This document shows, piece by piece, positions 1 to 10,430 of a stretch of 64,000 bases of DNA (positions are counted from its first letter, which is position 1; each line of letters begins with the position of its first letter). This DNA is from Candidula unifasciata. Taxonomy: Eukaryota; Mollusca; Gastropoda; Stylommatophora; Geomitridae. Position numbers and translations under genes: made by a program. The stretch spans positions 12,501 through 76,500 of the forward strand of contig CAJHNH020001151.1 in assembly GCA_905116865.2 (NCBI GenBank), given 5' to 3'. Under the pieces are notes generated by a model. The model was not told where the DNA came from. It ran no database searches and was given only the letters and a program-made list of their open reading frames with translations.

Positions 1-5
1 AGTAG

Positions 6-104
6 CCATATCAGCCGGAGTCTGTCTTGAAGGGAGAGAAGGTACATTATGGTTGCTATGACGAGCAGTATGGTCACTATTCTGATCCCGTACACCGAGC
101 ATAA
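6..104 (+). other. Candidate last coding exon of an upstream gene
   Basis: After an AG at 4-5 one frame is open for 32 codons and ends at TAA 102-104. Its tail is Tyr/Gly-rich (VHYGCYDEQYGHYSDP). Two AATAAA hexamers follow, at about 153 and 203, as expected downstream of a terminal exon. The rest of the gene would lie outside the window and no domain is recognisable. It could equally be chance or a repeat. Confidence 0.22.
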
Positions 105-284
105 GAAACACAAGCTGGCCATCGTCAACAGTAGTTGGCGTATCTATGGATAAATAAAATGTATCATCTATTACACAGTGGAATTATGTATGTATGTCAA
201 TAAATCACGTACCGTCTTAGCATTGGAGGTTGGCTTTGCATCACGCTCTATCTCTTGTCTTGGTTGTACACTCTCGCAAATGCT

Positions 285-760
285 GTTCGCCCATCTCTTG
301 ATGTTGTTCTCCTACATTTAACGTTGAAACCTCTTGCACTCGTTTTCCTCCATTATTGTTTTTTAAAAGCGTATTGTCTTTGAATGTGGCCAAAGCATTT
401 CAAATTTCTCTTTTTAAAAATTCTTTGAATAATTCTTTTTTTATTCTTAGTTTTTCTGAACCTTTGTATTGCAATATTTTTGTTTCTATGAAATACATTG
501 TCTTCCGTACATCCACATTTCCAGAGATTTACTTCGATTTTCTAGTTCCTTCTTCTTTGTCCAGGCTTCTGTACCATACACTATGGTTGAGAATACACGA
601 TTCTCATTTTAAATGTGTTGTTAATCTCTCTTGTTGTCAGTAATTTGCGCAACTTAGTGAAGATAGTTTTAGCCATTAAATTTTTTTTTTTTTACTTTCT
701 GTTTTTCCTAACATTATCTCCTAATTTATGTCCAAGATAGGAGAAACGAGCTTTAATATC
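285..760 (-). mobile_element. LINE reverse-transcriptase fragment
   Basis: On the minus strand, frame-shifted pieces read FSYLGHKLGDNVRKNRK, then TKLRKLL, then IVYGTEAWTKKKELENRSK and LEMWMYGRQ. These match the post-catalytic part of non-LTR retrotransposon ORF2 (consensus YLG...LLYGSETWTL...EMW.YRR). The reading frame is broken by stops and shifts, so it is a decayed copy. Confidence 0.6.
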
Positions 761-1017
761 GCTCGGGTTTGTGTTATGTTCACTCTTGTGGCTCATTTCT
801 ACTCTTTATTTCCATAGATTTTAAAAGTAAAAGGTAAAGGTATAGTCGGGAGATGTAAACCGGCGTCATTGCACACGGTTGTAAACCATAAGTGCTTTGC
901 CACCAGTAGAGACAGCTGATTAGAAACTGTCCGCCTGTGTCGCCGTCCGCACGCAACTCCGTAGCTACAGTGACGTACCTCCATTTACCCCATAGTGTTA
1001 ACTTTAGTACCCATTAC

Positions 1018-1152
1018 ACTCAGAGGAAAGGCAAGACGGACATATAACTAGCTTGTGACCAGTACCATCAGTATTGGCACTCTGCGCTGGCTGCTGAAGA
1101 TGAGGACGGAGCAGGCATGGGAATGCCCCGAGTGCTGTGATGCCAATTCTTG
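1018..1152 (+). mobile_element. LINE-D ORF2 C-terminal fragment
   Basis: Encodes TISIGTLRWLLKMRTEQAW followed by ECPECCDANS and a TGA stop. The same C-terminus recurs in the window at 6485, 9640, 39935, 48525 and 49625. Upstream is GKARRTYN-like sequence (gaggaaaggcaagacggac). This is a 5'-truncated copy with only the end of the ORF. Confidence 0.65.
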
Positions 1153-1373
1153 ACTCAACTTTAACTGAAAACGTGGGTGGCGGGAAAGGCGAGTGGTGGG
1201 TTTATAACTTACCCAGTCTCTTCATAGGAATTCTTTAGTCCGATTTAGGGAGCAGGACAGGGAAAGGACCCCGGGAATGGAAAGGGAGGGGGGGGGGTTG
1301 CACTGCGACTTAACGAGCTTGTAGAGGAGAAAGACGACTAATTAAAGTTTACCTGAAATAGGAGGTGCTGGGC

Positions 1374-1694
1374 CTAAAGGCACATATATTGTAGCGTAAT
1401 TGCTAAGCTGCAAAACCGCCAGGTAACCGCTCTTCTAAGTGCGAACGCAGAAGAAAAGAAGAAGAAGATGCTGATGAGGATGATGATGAAGATGGACTCA
1501 CTTGACCGTTCGCTTGACAGAACCTGCAAGCTTGAGATAGCATCACATGAATGACATTCCATGACAGAGCTGTCCAAACAGTGTTCATCCAAATGAACCA
1601 CCCAAGGTGTGTGTTGTCCTGGAAAAATACATAAATTCTCATCAAGAGCTTCACCTGCTGAATGTCGTAATCTAATAAGACGTTGCCAGAGCAA
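1374..1694 (-). other. Unassigned open frame
   Basis: Two overlapping minus-strand frames are open here (106 and 83 residues). Neither shows a motif I recognise, and both run into a GAA/GAT-rich low-complexity stretch at 1450-1495. It is probably old transposon DNA. I see no splice or Kozak context supporting a host gene. Confidence 0.2.
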
Positions 1695-1699
1695 TTACT

Positions 1700-1990
1700 A
1701 TGAAAAGATAACTCTTCTTCTTCTTCTTTTTCTCGTTCGTTTCACCGGCTGTAAATAGTGGAAACGCTGATTGTTTGTCCACTCCCAGACTTCTATCTTG
1801 ATCCAGATCTTGAGTGTTACGTGCACATCCATTTAATCTGTCTCGCTTATCTGTGTGCTGACTGTTGGTTTATTGCCTCTTCGGAAGATGCAGTTCGACT
1901 TTAAATGAAACACTTCTAATTACTTTCCTCCTACGACATGCTTGTTAGGGGAGCAGTTTGTAAATTCTTTGTTTTCAGAAATAGAATCCC
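1700..1990 (-). mobile_element. SINE-A copy
   Basis: On the + strand it starts at a TTC run (1709-1728) and continues with landmarks shared by many copies in the window: caccggctgtaaat, gtgcacatccattta, ctgttggtt, cgacatgcttgtt. Read on the minus strand the element therefore ends in a (GAA)n tail. It is diverged from other copies. Confidence 0.6.
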
Positions 1991-2098
1991 GAACCAATAC
2001 AGGGGGGTTGGGGGGAGATTGGGTGGGGGTGGAAAGGAAAGTGAAACACCATTTCCACGTATCGAAGCCGTGTTGAGGTTATGGGAATAGCTTCCTAG

Positions 2099-2525
2099 AT
2101 CAACACACCCATCCATTGTCGTTACCAGAAATCAGAACACTTATCAAGGAAAAATACATGGAATTGTGGAGAGAACAAACTAACCTCATAGCAAGACAAC
2201 ATCAGCAGTCTCAACAGACTGTAACATACAATTTTCCGTCTATGAAGAAGACACTGCAGATCAACTACCACACGTATAAAATAAGGATTATACAGTCCCC
2301 ACAGTGTGCCTTCAAACCGGACCACAAACACATGAGCACATTCTACAGACCTGCCCACTCTACCTACAACTTCGAAAAGACACCTGGCCTCAAGAGCAAA
2401 GTGTGCAGAGCAAGCTATGGGGAACCACGAAGGGCCTGCTACTGACATGCGAGCTCATAGAGGCAACCCACCTGATGGTCTGATCTTAGCATATGAAACT
2501 GAAAGCAAAGAAGAAGAAGAAAAAT
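2099..2525 (+). mobile_element. LINE-A 3' end, 5'-truncated
   Basis: Begins LPEIRTLIKEKYMELWREQT and continues through YKIRIIQSPQCAF to a C-terminal KSKVCRASYGEP. The same segment occurs at 37880-38290, 46930-47330 and 54890-55035. It ends at a CAAAGAAGAAGAAG tail (about 2506-2525), the 3' signature of the family. The cysteine-rich CxC...H...C region seen in other copies is altered here. Confidence 0.75.
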
Positions 2526-3010
2526 AAGAGATGAGGGAATTCCCTCCAGACGTTGCTCCATGTGGCCCTAGTAACTCCGCCGGCACTTTTCAATTGCTCT
2601 GCGGCAGCTCCAGAACGGAAGATAGCGCAAAGCTCACATAAAGAAGACATAATGCGAATCCTTGGTAAGGTTATCAGCGCTCTCGCCTCCTGAATTTTCC
2701 AACCTTAGGTGTCACTTATTCCATGTACCCATCTTCGGACTAACAGGTAAGCGTCCAGCTATTGCGACTTGGCGACATATGTCAGCAGTTTGGGAAATAA
2801 TAAATACAAAATTACATTTAAAATAAAATAGTACCTTAGGTCTTCCAATCCAGCTCCAGCCAGTGAGCAAGCCGTCGTCCAGATATCTGTCTTTATGTCC
2901 TAGAGAATGGTAGAACAGAATAATATTATTTTAAAAAGGACACGAGTTAAGATACATTATTGCAATACTAAGAAAAGTCGTCCGGATGTGACATGCAATT
3001 CTTTGTTATT
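2526..3010. other. Intergenic, nothing recognised
   Basis: No long ORF, tandem repeat or family landmark that I can identify. Composition is ordinary. It lies between a LINE-A tail and a SINE-B copy. Confidence 0.4.
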
Positions 3011-3014
3011 TGAA

Positions 3015-3200
3015 GCCCCACCCTGGGTTCTGCCGGGGGCCCTCAATACAGCCGGGCCATAAATATGGCCTAGGCCATAGATTAGCCTGACGACTGAGAG
3101 GAGTTTCTGTGACCTCTCCACGGGTGGTCCTCATCCACATGGTGGCACTTTGTGTCATCGAGTTTATATCGCTTGTGTGATGTCATTGTGGGGTACAACT
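3015..3200 (-). mobile_element. SINE-B copy (reverse orientation)
   Basis: The reverse complement matches copies at 5825, 25085 and 43797. Shared blocks are the chain gtaccccac, cacaagcgataaacac, gtgacacaaagtgccaccat, gtggatgagga, gaggtcacagaaac and ggccc..ggcagaa. No coding capacity is seen. It is called SINE-like from its short, repeated and dispersed nature. Confidence 0.6.
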
Positions 3201-3384
3201 ACCTACCTACCTTTAGACACAACAGTGGCCCCTCAAATTTTTATAGTAAAGTAGTGTCTTATTCTGTTATCAACTGCGACTTCGTCTTTCTTTCTTTCTT
3301 TTGTCGAACTGTTTATGTCGTAAAGAGTAGCAGAAAGGAATTATAGTTCGTTCCAGCAGTAAAACTTCAAAAATCTGTACTTAG

Positions 3385-3520
3385 GTTGGTATTAACAACG
3401 GATCAACATCATGGCACAAGGGTAGTAACATATAAGTGCTCCGTTCTACTTATAACTCAAGCCTAAGTCCGAAGAATCTCAGCTCAGTGCATGAACTCTG
3501 AGACCCTGTCAAAGCATTTG
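3385..3520. repeat. Dispersed repeat; empty site for the hAT-like element at 51042
   Basis: The stretch aacatcatggcacaaggg, gtagtaac, ataagtgctcc and the following caagcctaagtccgaagaat is paralogous to the two flanks of the 51042-52300 element. Here the gtagtaac octamer (3422-3429) occurs once, uninterrupted, as expected of a pre-insertion site. Confidence 0.7.
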
Positions 3521-3639
3521 TTTCGCTATACGGAGCCGATCCTAGTTGTGCCGCGATTCGTTCGTCGCCGGAAGTTCGCATATTTTTAATTGGGCTGAGC
3601 CCAGTAAGGATATTTTTGGCGCCATAGATAATGACAGGG

Positions 3640-3660
3640 TAGTTCGGAGGAGAATCCCCC

Positions 3661-3691
<31 letters not shown>

Positions 3692-3768
3692 AGTATGGCT
3701 CCGCCAGGAAGTGAACCCACGAACTTCCGATCCGCACACTAGAGAATAGCCGCTACGCCATGGTGACA
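3640..3768 (-). mobile_element. SINE-T head fragment fused to a poly-C/poly-A tract
   Basis: The minus strand reads as the tRNA-like head of SINE-T: ccatggcgtagcggctat, then a B-box-like gggttcacttcc. On its 3' side it breaks into C26A11 (3656-3692 on +). The body of the element is missing. Confidence 0.6.
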
Positions 3769-3769
3769 C

Positions 3770-4230
3770 TTATGCTTAGGGTAACTTGAGTAAACTAAGT
3801 GAGGAGAACTTTTCAAAACATCAAATTGCACTCGTTTCATGGCCGCTTCATTCTCGAGTGGTCGCCTTCAACAGTTGCCTCCCGTGAGTTGTTAGATGCA
3901 CACAATTTTTATTGTAAGCCGTATAGGCTACCAAAATAGTCTCAAAGCGTCTTTGCACATGTAAACTGATTTCTACACAATCTTCACGCATGTATCAATT
4001 ACTTTGTGTTCTGTTTTTAAGAGTACACAAAATATTGGTCAAACAAACATCAAATAAATTCGCTGCATTAAGAAAATAGCAGCAATTGTAAATTATGAAA
4101 TCATAAGGACAGGAAAAATCTAAAGGCTATATTCAAAATTCGTTCTGATTTGTGCAGGAGTTTTCGAGATGTGTGTTGAAGTGTGAGGGCACTAGTTTTT
4201 ACGCACTGTAAATACAGTTTACAGTCTTTT
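3770..4230. other. Intergenic, nothing recognised
   Basis: No ORF with recognisable content and no repeat shared with the rest of the window that I can see. Confidence 0.35.
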
Positions 4231-4234
4231 GCTA

Positions 4235-4740
4235 GTTGCATCATCATCATCATGTAGCTCTCATCACGGTCTCCTGAAAGAAACTCAGTCGTCGGCTCTC
4301 CCGCTTCATGTACTTTCATTCTCAATGAGACACTATATCCTGTGCCTATCTTTGTGTTGGTCGGCCCCGCCTCTCAATCCTGGTATCCTGTTCTTTGTCC
4401 AAGATATTCTGAGAATCTTTCTATAGCATTTCAGCTCAAAAGCTCTTTCTTAAGGACTGGGAGATAGTCCAAGACTCACATCCGTATGTTGCTAGAGGGA
4501 AGATGCATGTTCTCAAAATTATAGTTTTGATTTCCTTGCTGGTGCTTAACCATAGACTTTTAATGATGTTTAATGCATTGAACATTAGATGTATACCTGT
4601 TGTTAATATCATACTGCCTTTCTGTGGCGTCTTTGTTACTCATTCCACACATTTCTTTCTACGTCGCCTCTTGCCTCGTATCCTGCTATTCTCATGGAGT
4701 ACGCCCTAACTTCTAGCTGAGTTTGTTCCCTTCTGACAAA
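4235..4740 (-). mobile_element. LINE-B fragment
   Basis: The minus strand encodes SLWLSTSKEIKTIILRTCIF, then [14 protein letters not shown], and further on CYRKILRISWTKN. This is the LINE motif series that ends RT ORF2 (YGCEAWTL, CYRRMLKIPWT). The minus-strand 3' end is an ATG/TGA trinucleotide run (4238-4255), the tail typical of LINE-B. The frame is disrupted. Confidence 0.65.
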
Positions 4741-5119
4741 AATATCAAACCTTTTGATTCTTTGATGGTCCATGAAATTGTAGTAAGATCAGACGCCTGT
4801 GTGTATTGATGAGCACGTAAACAAATAAATCCTTTGGTAGTTGGAAAACATCCTATCTAAAATTATGAGTCTTGTCAGAACATATTCTATGCATACTAGG
4901 GCCAACTTTTATCTTTTTACATATTTATTTTTATTCATTCAAAATCTTTCCCCTGTATTATTACATTTATTTGCCATTGCTAAGTTATTAATTATTATTA
5001 TTACCCCCTTAAAGAAGGCTTAGATCCGTTAATCCACTTTCTGTAGAAAATTTCTGATTTTTTAAGTTATATTTTTTTTTGTATAAATTGTGTATGCGTT
5101 TCTGATGTATTTTTTGTAA

Positions 5120-5278
5120 GCCCCCCCCCCCCCCCCCCACCCCCCCCACCCCCCCCCCCCCCCCCACCCATGTTTCCGTCTTCTTAATAACAGCGCCAAT
5201 GATGCTCCATTGTGGCAAGGTATGGTCCAGCAATGAAAGCTTATCCTCCCCCCTCTCTCTCTCACACACACACACACA

Positions 5279-5311
<33 letters not shown>
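5120..5311. repeat. Poly-C with CA and CT microsatellites
   Basis: Nearly pure C from 5121 to 5165 with a few A interruptions, then (CA)n at about 5263-5280 and (CT)n at 5281-5309. The minus-strand frames here (GGGG/RERE proteins) are low-complexity artefacts. Confidence 0.9.
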
Positions 5312-5319
5312 CCTCACTT

Positions 5320-5820
5320 TCGTCACCGTTTATACTTTACGGTGTCTAGCTAAAGTTTAAACAGCGGGAAAGTGGCCTTCCCTCTACTATGTATTTGGTG
5401 GTTTCCGTTTTTCATTATACCAACACAGGCGTTTAGCTAGTCTAGTCACATGACAAAACTAAGATAAATTAAGAAACCTAAAAGAGAACGTACTTTCTCA
5501 GTGAAACAAAATAGCACTTACTTTCTCCTTCTTGAAACACACTAAAAACACAGTAGGCGAGGCTCGACAAACTGCAGACCCAGTAAGTATATCTTTCCCA
5601 ACGCGGCAAAACATCGACAAACATCTTTGAAAGAAAAACAGAACTTCCCTTAGCATCATAACAAACTGTTAATGTACTGTAGTGCAAGCATGTCGATTGA
5701 AACAAGTCATGGAAAAGACTTCTTTTATTAAATAAATTGAGATGTAGAGCTACAGATAGTTCCGCCTCCTGCTAGAATGCAACAGGAATAGTTACCTATA
5801 CAACATAACACACTAAGCTA
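5320..5820. other. Intergenic, nothing recognised
   Basis: A 75-codon minus-strand frame (5478-5705) is present but has no motif or coding context. I leave it unassigned. Confidence 0.35.
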
Positions 5821-5824
5821 TGAG

Positions 5825-6000
5825 TCAAGTTCAACCCCACTAGGACTGCATAACGAGCGTTAAACACCCGGTGACACAAGGTGCCACCATTCGGATGAGA
5901 ATCACCCGGGCACAAGTCCCAGAAATCCCGTTCAACCGTTATTTATATTGGAGTAACCGACGGCACTTGGATTGGGCTTTAAAATAACAAAAACAAAAAC
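5825..6000 (+). mobile_element. SINE-B copy
   Basis: Carries caaccccactagg, gcgttaaacacccggtgacac, gtgccaccat and gatgagaatcacccg in the same order as at 25085 and 43797. It ends in a degenerate AAAAC-rich tail (ataacaaaaacaaaaac). Confidence 0.65.
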
Positions 6001-6484
6001 AAAAAACATTAGTTGGGGAATATACACTAAACTACAGATTACTTTCTAACGACTTTGTTATGTCCCAATATAACTGTACTATGTGCTACACGGTTAATGG
6101 AGATTCCGGGATTTGTGGCTGATTTTCTATATGAATTCTATAGAACGCAAATCTGGAGGGGCAAAAATACAAAATTCAGACGCTACTAACAAGAAAAAGA
6201 TTTTAAAAAACATTGACATTCTCACACTAAATGGCATTAGCCTGCATTGCACATCAAATGCTTTACCACTAATTATTAGCTGCACGAAGCTTTAACAGAA
6301 GTGAAAGACGACGAAGATGAAGGCAAGCGATACAAGGCAACTTACAACAGATAAGTAGTTGCAAAATATTATTGACGTCTAAAGAGATCAACTACGCAAG
6401 AAAACTGAAATGATGGTCAAATGTTAAAGATACGCAACCTTGTTATGTGGTGCAGAAAAACTGGCAACGAACACATTGAGTTGA

Positions 6485-6905
6485 GTTGAGTCAAGAATTT
6501 ACATCACAACACTCGGGGTATTCCAATGCATGCTCCGTCCTCATTTTCAGCAGCCAGCGCAGAGTTCCAATACTGATGGTACCGGTCACAATCTGGTTAT
6601 GTGTGCGTCTTGCCTTACCTCTTAGTGTAGTAAGCCGGCCATACCCTCTGATTACACCCAGATGCCTCATTCTCTCCAGGCTATGATAATCTTCTATCTC
6701 TACTGATTCCGTTGCTTGTTCCCAAAGGGCCTTGACCACATCTGCCTTGCCATGTATCAATTCACCACCCAGTATGCAGATCCAGCCAATCTTACTGCCT
6801 ATTCATTACCCACCACGCCAGCATAGCCTGAAGAAAAGATCCAAAGTATGCTCACTACCCGTGACCTTTCAAGTGAAGCTTGCCACTCTCGACGACGAAC
6901 AAGAT
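6485..6905 (-). mobile_element. LINE-D RNase H end and C-terminus
   Basis: The minus-strand ORF reads IHGKADVVKALWEQATESVE, then [27 protein letters not shown] and TISIGTLRWLLKMRTEHA, ending ECCDVNS. Beyond the ORF start a shifted frame keeps an RNase H GNEQADRL-like motif (about 6770-6800). It is a truncated, frameshifted copy. Confidence 0.7.
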
Positions 6906-6999
6906 ATTAGAAAGTAGCAGTGTTGATTTGGAGATATGCATGTACATGGAAAGTCCTCTCTGAAGCCTCATGTGCCACTAGGCATAACGAGAACTGATG

Positions 7000-7500
7000 A
7001 TGATGATGTACAGAAAAAAAATCGTAGCATTTCGTGGAAGTAGTCACATAGTCACATATTTCGCTGTAACTAATCAGATGCTACATTGAGAACTGATTAA
7101 AATGAAACCCATACATGCGTTCGTCTATCTGAAACATAAATTCGACTACACTCAAAAGTAACTACCTGTTTCACCAGGACAAACGCAGGTTCATGACCAT
7201 TTCCTTTTGTATGCACAATTGTGAATTGATATTTTTATTATCGTGCAGCATTTTGAAGTTGCTTGAGGTATACAGGATTGGAAATGTATCGTCCTTGTTT
7301 ACAGCGTGACTAGAATTCAGCCATATGAAACGCCACGTGGGGTAAGCAAGGACAGTACTAGATGACATGGTGGCTAACAGAAGAGCCATGGTTTGACCAG
7401 TAAGACTATGGAAAAGAGTCCGGACGTGATTAGGCATGAGACAGAGAAGCTGGCTGGACTAAAAGCTTCTCCAGCAGGTCGGGCTGGTATACGTTATTTG
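7000..7500. other. Intergenic, nothing recognised
   Basis: Two frames of 88 and 191 codons overlap here on opposite strands. The longer is inflated by a poly-Asn run from the AAT microsatellite, and neither shows a domain. Confidence 0.35.
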
Positions 7501-7615
7501 CAAGAGAATTGTCCCCCCCCCCCCTCCCCCAACGACGTAGAGGCTTTCTCTTTTCAAGTATTAGTTTTTATATTTTATATTTTTCAAAATATTCTAGGTA
7601 TTTGGCATTCGACAG

Positions 7616-7616
<1 letters not shown>

Positions 7617-7666
<50 letters not shown>

Positions 7667-7667
7667 G
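7617..7667 (+). repeat. (AAT)17 microsatellite
   Basis: Uninterrupted AAT trinucleotide repeat of about 17 units. Confidence 0.95.
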
Positions 7668-7809
7668 ATGTCTTTATTGGTATTATTATTGCACACTTAA
7701 ACAAGTCTTAATCCTTGATAACGCCCCCCCCCCTTCCAGAATTATAGGAGGCGACCCTATAAATGTGAGGCTCATCAATGGGCCTGAGCCTCAAATGCCG
7801 ATGCCTTCG

Positions 7810-8100
7810 ACAATTATTAAACTTTTTTCTGAGCGTTTACCAGCCGTTAACTCTGGCTTTTCGTTTCTGGTTGTTCGTCCACTAATGGACTTTGGTCTTG
7901 ATCCAGAAATTGAGTTCTGCTTACACATCCATTTCACAGATATGGTTTATTTGTATTTAAACTGTTGATTCCTTGCCTCTCAGGCAGATGCACTCCTACT
8001 TTGAAGTAAACATCCCTAATAAGTTGCCTTTTCGCTATGCTTGTTATAGGGAAAAGGGGGGGGGGGGGTCTGTGGGTTTGTTTTATGTTTTCCAAAATGG
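7810..8100 (-). mobile_element. SINE-A copy
   Basis: On + it shows ccagccgttaactctggc, gttcgtccacta, cacatccatttcacagat, ccttgcctctcaggcagatg, aaacatccctaat and atgcttgttatagg, the SINE-A landmarks in order. A G-run at 8055-8068 interrupts the head of the element. Confidence 0.7.
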
Positions 8101-8224
8101 AACAGCGAAACGTTCACGGATCTGTCTGGTCTCACCTAGAGTTTACGTTGGTTTATCTCGCACAGACACGAAGATTCAACAACATTATGCTCTTTATTCA
8201 ATAGCTGAACTGACATCTGACAAT

Positions 8225-8680
8225 GGGGATGAATGCTTATGATGGGGATAATGGTGATGGGGATGCTGAATGATGGGGATGATGATGATGGGGATGGGGA
8301 TGATGATGATTATGGGAATGATGATGGGAATGATGATGATGGGGATGATGATGATGATGATGATGGGGATGATGATGATGTGGATGATGATGATGTGAAT
8401 GATGATGATGGGTTAACGATGAAGGTGATGGGTTAATGATGATGGGGATGATGATGATGGGGATGATGATATTGGGGATGATGATGATGGTGATGATAAT
8501 GATAGGGATGACAATAATGATGATGATAATGATGATAATGATGATGACGATGATGATTTTGATAATAATATTGATTCATATTGATAATGGTGATGGTGAT
8601 CATCATGACAAAGATTATGAACAAAATGATGATTTTGATGATAATGACAAAGATGATCATAGTGTTGATGAAGCGGCTAT
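8225..8680 (+). repeat. GAT-rich degenerate minisatellite
   Basis: About 450 bp of GATGAT/GGGGAT variants (recurrent gatgatgatggggat). Frames on both strands are open (poly-Asp, poly-Met, poly-His) purely through composition. The purine/T asymmetry is strong. It is probably an expanded trinucleotide tail that accumulated variants. Confidence 0.9.
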
Positions 8681-8952
8681 CCCTCACCTTCGCATGTACC
8701 CCCCAGCTGCCTCTTAACGTAGAATCAACGTACACGTTAAAATGAGCAAGTGAGTATGGACACGAAACAGTGGGAAAAACTCAATGCACTGTCTTCTCCA
8801 GTGGCTTTAACATGCAGTCTAAACTATAAAACAATAAAGTGAACCTAAATCCACATACCTCATCGTCATTAGAAAATCAATGGCACGATACTGCATAAAC
8901 AGTGTCTTGTACTTACATATCACGCAGTACACACATCAAATTAAAAAAAAAA

Positions 8953-9222
8953 GTAATGGACCCTTTTCTAGGCCTTTAGGCGTATAGGGCATATAGGACT
9001 AGATCTATATTTTATAGACCAACGGAACAAGATGGGCGATGTGGTCAGCATCACGCCGGCCGCCTCTACTTCCCGGGAATGTAACCGGTACCCACTCAAG
9101 GCTGGGTCGACCCGGGAGCCAAGGTCATTTTTGAAGAAAAGTTCGGCTTCGCCAGGGAGCGAACCCACGACCTTCCAATCCGCAGCGCGCGTTTAGCCGC
9201 TCTGCCACGGCGACTCCCCACA
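8953..9222 (-). mobile_element. SINE-T, near full length
   Basis: The minus strand starts ggggagtcgccgtggcagag. An A-box-like TGGCAGAGCGG (9197-9207 on +) and a B-box-like GGGTTCGCTCC (about 9156-9166) define a tRNA-related head. The body contains the tract gaccttggctcccgggtcga, then gtaccggttac, gccggcgtgatgctgac, and the tail atatagatctagtcctat. It is not a functional tRNA because the acceptor arms do not pair. Confidence 0.8.
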
Positions 9223-9344
9223 CAATAAATACTTACTGATGAACTAAAACGAATATATGCACATACACGTATATAAATATTGTTTAATGACAAATTGACA
9301 CTGAGAAACGACGTGATTACATGAACTGTTGGAATAACACCCAT

Positions 9345-9625
9345 CATCTAATTTATTGAGAAACAAAGAATGAAATGGTTTGGCCATGTAATGAGAATGA
9401 AACCAGCGATGCCAGCAGCAAGAATGTACAACCTGAAAATCAAAACATCAAGAGGTAGGGGAAGACCAAGAAAAATATGGATTGAAGGAGTCACTGAAAC
9501 CTTGAGATTGCCTAACATCATGACATATCAAGCGACTGAGTGCCACTATAACTCGGCTGCCAATCGTCTGATGAACTGCGGCGCCGAGCGACTTAAGCAG
9601 ACATTGACAAAAGAAGAAGAATAAT
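9345..9625 (+). mobile_element. LINE ORF2 C-terminal fragment
   Basis: Encodes RMKWFGHVMRMKPAMPAAR, then SRGRGRPRKIWIEGVTETL and a TLTKEEE end. WFGHV-x-R followed by GRPRK-x-W is the classic C-terminus of several non-LTR ORF2 proteins. The ORF closes in a GAAGAAGAATAA tail. The 5' part is missing. Confidence 0.7.
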
Positions 9626-9639
9626 CGACATTACAGCAC

Positions 9640-10290
9640 TGGGAGACATTCTCATAAGCGCTCCGTCCCCATCTTCAGCAGCAAGCGCAGAGTTCCAATT
9701 TCAGTGGTACAAGTGTCAGTCTCATTGTATATCCCTTTTACCATTTCCTTGAGTGCTGATCGTCGACCAGATCACTGGATCTCTCTTTGCTGTACCGTTC
9801 TCTTCAGAGCACGATGATCCATCTGTAATACCGCACTGCTCACTCGCCCCCCATAGGACCCTTACTTACATCATGCAGCTTGTCATGCATCAATTCACCA
9901 AGTCTATCTGCCTGTTCATTTCCTAATACACTGGCAAATCCTGGGGGAAAATGCAAAGGTCGCTAACTATCTGGGACCTCTGAAGCGATGCTTGCCACCC
10001 TTCACGGAACATACCGTTACCCACCTTTCTCAGCATGCTCTCTGAGTCGGTTACATTCCGACATGTGTGTACAGCTGATTCTTAAACCAGCGAAAGGCTG
10101 TCGTGACTGCCTCCACCTCCATTCTCAAACTAGATGTTGTTGTGTCGTATAAGCAGGGATTTGTTGCACTACGTGACGTCCATTCACTTTTTTTGCTAGG
10201 AACACCCCTTGAACTTCGCCTGCATCTCAACATAAAGCCATCTGCATAGATTATCAAATAACCTGTCATGAATCACTTCTGTTTCTGCCG
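9640..10290 (-). mobile_element. LINE-D RNase H domain and C-terminus
   Basis: The minus strand from 10280 reads LIIYADGFMLRCRRSSRGV (first catalytic Asp), then SLRMEVEAVTTAFRWFKNQL (catalytic Glu). A frame-shifted gnEqADrL stretch near 9920 and the RWLL-type C-terminus near 9680 follow. The order is that of a LINE-encoded RNase H followed by a ~90-residue tail. It is inactivated by shifts. Confidence 0.7.
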
Positions 10291-10327
10291 CGTTATTCTG
10301 GTACATAAAGTGAGATAGAGAAAAATA

Positions 10328-10329
<2 letters not shown>

Positions 10330-10382
<53 letters not shown>

Positions 10383-10430
10383 AGTGCCTTGCCGACTGGC
10401 ATGGGCGATTATGCCTCTCCACAATCTGCG
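10330..10430 (-). mobile_element. LINE-B 3' end with (CAT)17
   Basis: The minus strand reads LWRGIIAHASRQGT, then the stop codon TGA opens a run of TGA/ATG repeats (10330-10381, about 17 units). The stop codon is thus the first unit of the microsatellite tail. The same arrangement occurs at 4235, 31687 and 51127. Confidence 0.75.

Noticed and set aside
3450..3769. Gly- or Pro-rich small proteins
   Set aside because: Created by the C26 tract; the flanking sequence is a SINE-T head.
8233..8735. Asp-, Met- and His-rich proteins on both strands
   Set aside because: Pure consequence of the GAT-rich array.
9147..9222. A tRNA gene (Leu/Ser-like) on the minus strand
   Set aside because: A- and B-box-like sites exist, but the acceptor ends do not pair and the same unit occurs many times with a 190-bp body, so it is a SINE head.
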